10,446 bases of DNA, from contig JACDGF010000039.1 in the NCBI GenBank assembly GCA_013815405.1, positions 1 through 10,446 on the forward strand, read 5' to 3'. The translations under genes and the position numbers were made by a program. This document shows positions 6,322-10,446 of this stretch, piece after piece; position 1 is the stretch's first letter; the number at the start of each line of letters is the position of its first letter. Source of the stretch: Caulobacteraceae bacterium. GTDB taxonomy: Bacteria > Pseudomonadota > Alphaproteobacteria > Caulobacterales > Caulobacteraceae. Under the pieces are notes generated by a model. The model worked only from the letters and a program-made list of their open reading frames with translations, was not told where the DNA came from and made no database searches.

Positions 6322-6510
6322 ATGAGTGACGACCTTGTCTACAGGATCTTCGTCGAACTCGCGGTTCTGGAGAAGAAGCGCGACGTTGACGGCAACTGGC
6401 TCACCATGGAAAGCCAGGAAGTCTCGCGGCTGCTGAAAAAGGCGTTCAGCTTTGTCGCCAGAGCGGAGACCGAGGGACCCGCCCGTCAGATGAAACCGGC
6501 GGGCGGTTGA
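6322..6510 (+). CDS. Small protein of unknown function (62 aa)
   Basis: I do not recognise this protein. It begins MSDDLVYRIFVELAVLEKK, which reads as an amphipathic helix, has a polar middle with GNWLTMESQEVSRLLKKAF that could be a second helix, and ends in a Pro/Gly-rich tail (MKPAGG). It has no cysteines, signal peptide or membrane segment. The ATG at 6322 has GGGGAA about 7 bases upstream, a better ribosome site than those of the neighbouring sulfotransferase genes. It lies 94 bases after paralogue 4 and 44 bases before the next sulfotransferase on the same strand, so co-transcription is possible. A helical small partner or regulator is only a guess. The frame is open upstream to 6055, but that part overlaps the end of paralogue 4 and is a shadow. 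Confidence 0.55.
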   Translation: MSDDLVYRIFVELAVLEKKRDVDGNWLTMESQEVSRLLKKAFSFVARAETEGPARQMKPAGG

Positions 6511-6554
6511 AGGACAGCTAAAGCAAACCACAGCTGAACTGAACCTTACTCTTC

Positions 6555-7463
6555 ATGACCCTTATTATCGCCCATGGCCTTCCAAAATCAGGGAGCACAT
6601 TTCTCTTCCAAGTGGCGAAGGACGTGGCCGCGTCGATCAATGGATTCCCTTACAACAAGGCCAAAACCCGTTTCTTTCCCGGGATGGATATCCCCGGCTA
6701 TGTCCACCAGCCGGCGGACAGCATCATCGAGCCCTTGCTTCGGCTTCTTCCGCCCAAGGCGTCGTTCGTTCTGAAGACGCACGGAAGGATGACCCCGTTG
6801 ATCGCGTCGGGTATTCAATCGGGATCGATAAAAGCGCTGGTGTCGTTCCGGGATCCGCGCGACGCGGTGGTGTCGATGCTGGATGCCGGTATCAGCGACC
6901 GCGAAAAGGGCAAAGAGCGGGGATTCAGCCTACTCTATAAGGCGGATGACGCGCTCAAGCCGCTGAAGAACGGCTGGGGGATGGCGCGCGATTGGGCATT
7001 TTTTCCGGGCGTTCTGGCCATCCCCTATCTTCTTACGGCGACAAACCAGGATTGCGTCATCCGTCTGATTTGCACGCATCTACGCGCCGGACACTGTGTC
7101 AACGAGATCCGTCAGCGCTATGCCGAGGACAAGGCAGCAAAGATCACCGAATTTCACAAGGGTGTCGCGGACCGGTTTCTGGAGGCCCTGACGCCGGAGG
7201 ACATCGTCAGAGTCACGCAGAGTCTCGAAAGCGAAATTGCCGAGAGCGACGCCTTGACCGCGCGGTGGATGCGCGCTTACGGATTCGGAGCGCTCTTTCA
7301 GGACATGCATGACCGGCGGCAATCCCGACTAGATGGGTTGACCGGGTCGCGCAAACCAGCCGATCCGGGTGAATTGACGATCCCCGTGGCGCCACCGTCG
7401 GGCGACGGTCGGCCGGCGTCCAGGGGCGTCGCGGCGGAAGGGAAATATACGCAGCGCCGATAG
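6555..7463 (+). CDS. Sulfotransferase domain protein, second type (302 aa)
   Basis: Canonical cytosolic-type sulfotransferase. PKSGST (residues 10-15) is the 5'-phosphosulfate loop, LKTHGR places Lys74-Thr75-His76 like the KTH of classical enzymes where the His is the catalytic base, and SFRDPRDAVVS (97-107) is the 3'-phosphate site with Arg99 and Ser107. This is a different family from the four paralogues, which lack a KTH motif. The last ~50 residues (after about 253) are Arg/Pro/Gly-rich and probably disordered. The ATG at 6555 lies right before the nucleotide loop, leaving no room for a later start; no Shine-Dalgarno is visible, so initiation may depend on coupling or be leaderless. It ends 22 bases from the convergent minus-strand sulfotransferase. 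Acceptor unknown; carbohydrate is likely from context. Confidence 0.85.
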   Translation: MTLIIAHGLPKSGSTFLFQVAKDVAASINGFPYNKAKTRFFPGMDIPGYVHQPADSIIEPLLRLLPPKASFVLKTHGRMTPLIASGIQSGSIKALVSFRDPRDAVVSMLDAGISDREKGKERGFSLLYKADDALKPLKNGWGMARDWAFFPGVLAIPYLLTATNQDCVIRLICTHLRAGHCVNEIRQRYAEDKAAKITEFHKGVADRFLEALTPEDIVRVTQSLESEIAESDALTARWMRAYGFGALFQDMHDRRQSRLDGLTGSRKPADPGELTIPVAPPSGDGRPASRGVAAEGKYTQRR

Positions 7464-7485
7464 GAAAGGCGCGGGTGGGTTGGCG

Positions 7486-8232
7486 TCAGAGTTCCAAAAA
7501 GGATTCCGCCTGCCAGTCCAATCTGGCGATCTCGGAAAGGTATGAGCGCACTTCATCAACATTGGTGAGGCGACTTAATATATCCGTCGAACTAGTCTTG
7601 ACGATGTTGCTAGCGTATGACTGTGGTTGTCTGGAATCAAGGAACCCGAATACCGATGAGATAATTCGCGGATTCCGCAACATTCCATATTCGAGGAAAG
7701 AAAATTTCTGACTGGTGTCGGCGAGACGGGCCAACCACTTCGAATAGGGCGCCTGATAGCGCAGGCGAAAGGATTCGAACTTCCTGGCAATGAACTCCGT
7801 CTGGTCCTCGATCACATGATCGGCGTTGTCCGAGGCAATTTCGACCTTGGCCCCGGTGTCCGACCACTTGCCGCGAGCGGCGGCTATGCGTTGCGAGGAC
7901 CAGACCGCAAGGACATTCTCCCTGTACAGGACGATTTTCTTCCAGCTGGGGTCATCGAGCGCCGCCTCCAACCAATCGTCGGCGTGGCCTGGGAAAATCT
8001 TGAATCCGAAGACGGGCTTGGTCCCCCAGCCGGAGATGCGGTCGACGAAGGCGGCGGCGTCGGTCTGTCGCAAGTCCCTCAACTCCGGCGTCGCGGGTTC
8101 GCCATATTGTTGGACGCTCGGATTGAGGAGTTCAAAGAGACAGCGCACATCGGGAGAAGCATTCAACACATTCGTCAGCAATGTGGAGCCGGTACGCGCC
8201 GAACAGAGGACCAGAAATCTTCCGATGGGCAT
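7486..8232 (-). CDS. NodH/Stf-like sulfotransferase, third type (248 aa)
   Basis: Likely PAPS-dependent carbohydrate sulfotransferase of the kind that includes LPS and Nod-factor enzymes. CSARTGSTLLTNVL (10-23) is the nucleotide loop. The following SPDVRCLFELLNP (26-38) fits the family pattern S-H-P-x-V-x-x-x-x-E-L-x-N-P, with Glu34 a candidate catalytic acid. VLYRENVLAVWSS (101-113) is the 3'-phosphate site with Arg104 and Ser112. FGFKIFP (75-81) is also family-like. The ATG at 8232 is preferred over the TTG at 8238 because GAGG lies 7 bases before the ATG. It is the last gene of a minus-strand operon, 14 bases after a glycosyltransferase, which suggests its acceptor is that enzyme's glycan. 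Its 3' half is AT-rich for this region (about 47% G+C over 7561-7740 by hand count), a sign of separate origin. Confidence 0.82.
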   Translation of the reverse strand: MPIGRFLVLCSARTGSTLLTNVLNASPDVRCLFELLNPSVQQYGEPATPELRDLRQTDAAAFVDRISGWGTKPVFGFKIFPGHADDWLEAALDDPSWKKIVLYRENVLAVWSSQRIAAARGKWSDTGAKVEIASDNADHVIEDQTEFIARKFESFRLRYQAPYSKWLARLADTSQKFSFLEYGMLRNPRIISSVFGFLDSRQPQSYASNIVKTSSTDILSRLTNVDEVRSYLSEIARLDWQAESFLEL

Positions 8233-8246
8233 GCGCAAACCTCGTA

Positions 8247-9461
8247 CTAGGCGGTCATAAGCCGCATGATATAGTTCTTTGGGTCATTCGCGGCCAGGAA
8301 GCGGTCCCGCCCTAGAGCCGCGGCCTCGCCGAGCAGAGGCAACTGGTCGATGGCCGCGAGGATCGCGTCGGTGAGCGGCCCGGACAGAAAAGCTTCCGAA
8401 TAGACCACGGGGTGGCCATAGCGCGCGAACTCGAGCATGTGCCAGGTATCGGCGATAGCGACCGCCGGTATGCCTCGGTTCATCACATCCCAGCAGATGC
8501 CGGAGGCTTTGCGCGCGTAAACCCCCGGGTGATAACTAAGGACGGCTAGGTCGGAACTATCCCATATATCGTTGTAATCCTGCTCGCTCAGACGGCCGTG
8601 CCTCAGTTCGAACCGCTCGTCGCCTTCCGCCGCCGAGGCGATCAGTTCGATAATCCAGTCATAGCGATCGAGCATGGAGCCGGACAGGTGGAGGATGAAT
8701 TTCGCTGGCGCCGACGCCGCGCGCAGCCGCGAGATGACGTCGGGCATCATGTGGAGGCCTTTGTCGAGCTTGGCGTCGCCCATGTAGAGCAGGACGGTCG
8801 GCTCGCCAGATTCCGCCTTGGGTTGGATCGGCCGGCCGTACCCCGGCGCCAGGGCTCGGCCCGCCTCGACCGTCACCTTGGAAGATCGCGCGTGATCCTC
8901 CGCGACGACCTCGCCAAAGCCCAGGATGGCGATTCCCGCCCGACCGGCGATGACGCCCAGGGCGCGGCGATAGAGTTCGCAGACCGTCGGGTCCTCTTCC
9001 TCATAGTCGCTGGCCCGGTGGTTGATCGGTATCGGCATCATCAAGGTCACCACGGCCGATTTCACCCGATGTCCGTCGCCCTCCCCGACCTCTTCGGAAA
9101 GCCAGCGCGCCAAGCCCAGCACCTGAATCTCGTTGGTGGTGTGGACGAGCACGCGCACCGGCCGGTCGAAAAGATCGGGCGGTAGGTCGGCGAGCTGGCG
9201 ATACGCCCCCTCGTTGAACGCGTCCAATTCCTCCATCGTGCGCACGCCGGCGCCGGGATAGGGTGACTGCGGCAGGGCGGCGACGAGGGGAATTTCGCGG
9301 CCATCATAGGTGATGGACGAAAGCGGCGAGGCGGCGTTGGCGACGATGATCGGCTCATGGCCCATCTCGAGGGCGGCCGCGCCCAGCATGCCGCTGACGC
9401 CCAGGTGGTGGCCTTCGCTCGCCACCAGCCCAGGGTCCAGGATCAGAATGCGTTCACCCAT
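8247..9461 (-). CDS. GT-B glycosyltransferase, GT4-like (404 aa)
   Basis: Retaining-type GT-B glycosyltransferase by its two-domain layout. The N-terminal Rossmann half opens ILILDPGLVASEGHHLG, the 'GHH' acceptor-side loop seen in many such enzymes, followed by GHEPIIVA. The C-terminal half starts near residue 223 with VLLYMGDAKLDKGLHMMP (G-x-x-x-x-x-KG donor loop), continues with FILHLSG (255-261), RHGRLSEQDYNDIW (287-300), and SSDLAVLSYHPGVYARKASGI, and has GIPAVAIADTW (330-340). The canonical second E of the E-x7-E motif is not obvious; Lys318 and Asp325 occupy that stretch. The ATG at 9461 has GAGG 7 bases upstream. It is 27 bases after the preceding glycosyltransferase and 14 before the sulfotransferase, an evident operon. 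Donor and acceptor sugars cannot be told from sequence. No membrane segments; it probably acts on the cytoplasmic face. Confidence 0.8.
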   Translation of the reverse strand: MGERILILDPGLVASEGHHLGVSGMLGAAALEMGHEPIIVANAASPLSSITYDGREIPLVAALPQSPYPGAGVRTMEELDAFNEGAYRQLADLPPDLFDRPVRVLVHTTNEIQVLGLARWLSEEVGEGDGHRVKSAVVTLMMPIPINHRASDYEEEDPTVCELYRRALGVIAGRAGIAILGFGEVVAEDHARSSKVTVEAGRALAPGYGRPIQPKAESGEPTVLLYMGDAKLDKGLHMMPDVISRLRAASAPAKFILHLSGSMLDRYDWIIELIASAAEGDERFELRHGRLSEQDYNDIWDSSDLAVLSYHPGVYARKASGICWDVMNRGIPAVAIADTWHMLEFARYGHPVVYSEAFLSGPLTDAILAAIDQLPLLGEAAALGRDRFLAANDPKNYIMRLMTA

Positions 9462-9488
9462 CGCGTCGCCTCGCCAAATCCGCGCCCG

Positions 9489-10446
9489 TCATAGCCAGGC
9501 GGCGGTAAGCTGTTGCACATACACCAGGCCCGGCGCTCCGTCGGCGGACGATTCCAGCCTGATCTCCAACGATAGGCGATGGTTTCGGCCACGGGAAGAG
9601 AGGGCCGCATCAAGGGCGATCCGCACCGGGCGCCCCGCCTCGATCACGAACCCGCCGCCGCGCACCTTGCCTTGAAGGGCGATGACGGCCCGCGTCCTCT
9701 CCCGGGCCGTCAGCTGGGCGGTCAGCTCCAGGTGTTCCGGCGCGCCGTCCCGGCCCGCCGCGGCGGGCGTGCAACTGAGGCCCAGGCGCACATAGGGAGC
9801 CTCCAGCACCAGGCCGTCGTCCTCCGGCACGGCCCCGACCGTTTCCTCCAGCCCATGGCCGCTCCAGAAATAGCATTGCTGGTTGGCCCGTCCCGCCGGC
9901 CGGTCGAGATGGCGCATCAGGCCCAGGCCGGCGGGCGGCGGGAGGGCGCCGACGGCGGGAACCTTCATCGCCTTCAAGACCTCGTCCCAACACCGCTCGT
10001 ATTCGCCCAGGTTGGCATGCCCGGCGCGATAGTCCTCGATCCTCCCGGCGAACGCGGCCCGTTCCTTCTCGTCGAAGGCCAGGGTTCGGGCCCGCGCGGC
10101 GAACGCCGCGCCGTCGTCATGGGCGCCGGCAAGGTCGACCAGTCCCGGTATCGTCTGCATCGCCTGGGAGGTGGCGACGAAGGGCACGCCGGCGGTCAAG
10201 GCGTCGAGGGTCTTGATCGGCAGCCCCGTACCGACCGTCACGGGCAGGAGCAGCACGTCCGCCGCCTTGTAGAGCAGGCCCAGTTCCGGCAGCCGGCCGC
10301 AAAAGAACACATTGGGCAAATTGGCGCCGACGAACGCCTCGTCGATCGCCCCGGCGACGATGATCGTCAAATCAGGGTCGATCAGGCCCCGAGGGTAGGC
10401 CTCGAGGAAGAACCATTGCAGCGAGGCGATGTTGGCGGCGTGGTTC
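9489..10446 (-). CDS. Glycosyltransferase, GT4-like, 5' end off the window
   Basis: Partial gene: 318 codons are visible and the frame is open to the window edge. The first visible residues (NHAANIASLQWFF...YP) are the standard start of the GT-B C-terminal domain, so the N-terminal half lies beyond the edge. FFCGRLPELGLLYKAADVLLLPV and GTGLPIKTLDALTAGVPFVAT form the donor site, with Asp where many family members have Glu. After about visible residue 175 comes a C-terminal region of some 140 residues rich in alternating strands (LELTAQLTA, VIALQGKV, LSLEIRLES) and a WSGHGLEE motif. It looks like a separate beta-sandwich, resembling extensions on other alphaproteobacterial glycosyltransferases, perhaps for binding glycan. 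The TTG at 10370 is an internal Leu codon, not a start. Shares an operon with the next two genes. Confidence 0.8.
   Translation of the reverse strand, partial: NHAANIASLQWFFLEAYPRGLIDPDLTIIVAGAIDEAFVGANLPNVFFCGRLPELGLLYKAADVLLLPVTVGTGLPIKTLDALTAGVPFVATSQAMQTIPGLVDLAGAHDDGAAFAARARTLAFDEKERAAFAGRIEDYRAGHANLGEYERCWDEVLKAMKVPAVGALPPPAGLGLMRHLDRPAGRANQQCYFWSGHGLEETVGAVPEDDGLVLEAPYVRLGLSCTPAAAGRDGAPEHLELTAQLTARERTRAVIALQGKVRGGGFVIEAGRPVRIALDAALSSRGRNHRLSLEIRLESSADGAPGLVYVQQLTAAWL

Overview
The window is GC-rich DNA, with G/C-biased third codon positions in most genes, short intergenic gaps, and GTG/TTG codons just upstream of several ATG starts. It looks like an alphaproteobacterial accessory locus for surface glycans. 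No gene fixes the genus. I see no rRNA, tRNA, complete insertion sequence or CRISPR array.

Layout. Positions 1-489 hold no intact gene. They carry a 74-base compound inverted repeat (26-99), a decayed minus-strand gene start (125-280), and a leader (401-489) that recurs upstream of a second gene. Three tandem plus-strand paralogues follow (490-1590, 1626-2720, 2755-3876), about 35 bases apart. Each is a sulfotransferase-like protein of about 365 residues. A convergent minus-strand gene (3908-4876) encodes a GDP-mannose 3,5-epimerase-like enzyme. A fourth paralogue (5136-6227), preceded by a copy of the first gene's leader, lies beyond it. Next come a 62-codon gene of unknown function (6322-6510) and a sulfotransferase of a second type (6555-7463). 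From the right edge a minus-strand operon reads inward: a glycosyltransferase cut by the window end (9489-10446), a second GT-B glycosyltransferase (8247-9461), and a third-type NodH/Stf-like sulfotransferase (7486-8232), with gaps of 27 and 14 bases.

Taken together, six sulfotransferase-type genes of three kinds sit within about 8 kb beside two glycosyltransferases and a nucleotide-sugar epimerase. My inference is that the locus builds and sulfates a cell-surface or secreted polysaccharide: the epimerase supplies an unusual hexose, the glycosyltransferases assemble it, and the sulfotransferases decorate it. No PAPS synthesis genes, polymerase, flippase or exporter are visible, so the locus must extend beyond the window or rely on genes elsewhere.

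The most unusual signal is the four-copy paralogue family. Its copies share an N-terminal nucleotide-binding loop and a conserved C-terminal tail but differ in a linker. Gene 1 is a mosaic: its body and leader match gene 4, but its last 26 codons match gene 3 at 75 of 78 bases, starting at a sharp boundary. This suggests ongoing recombination within an array that may diversify sulfation.
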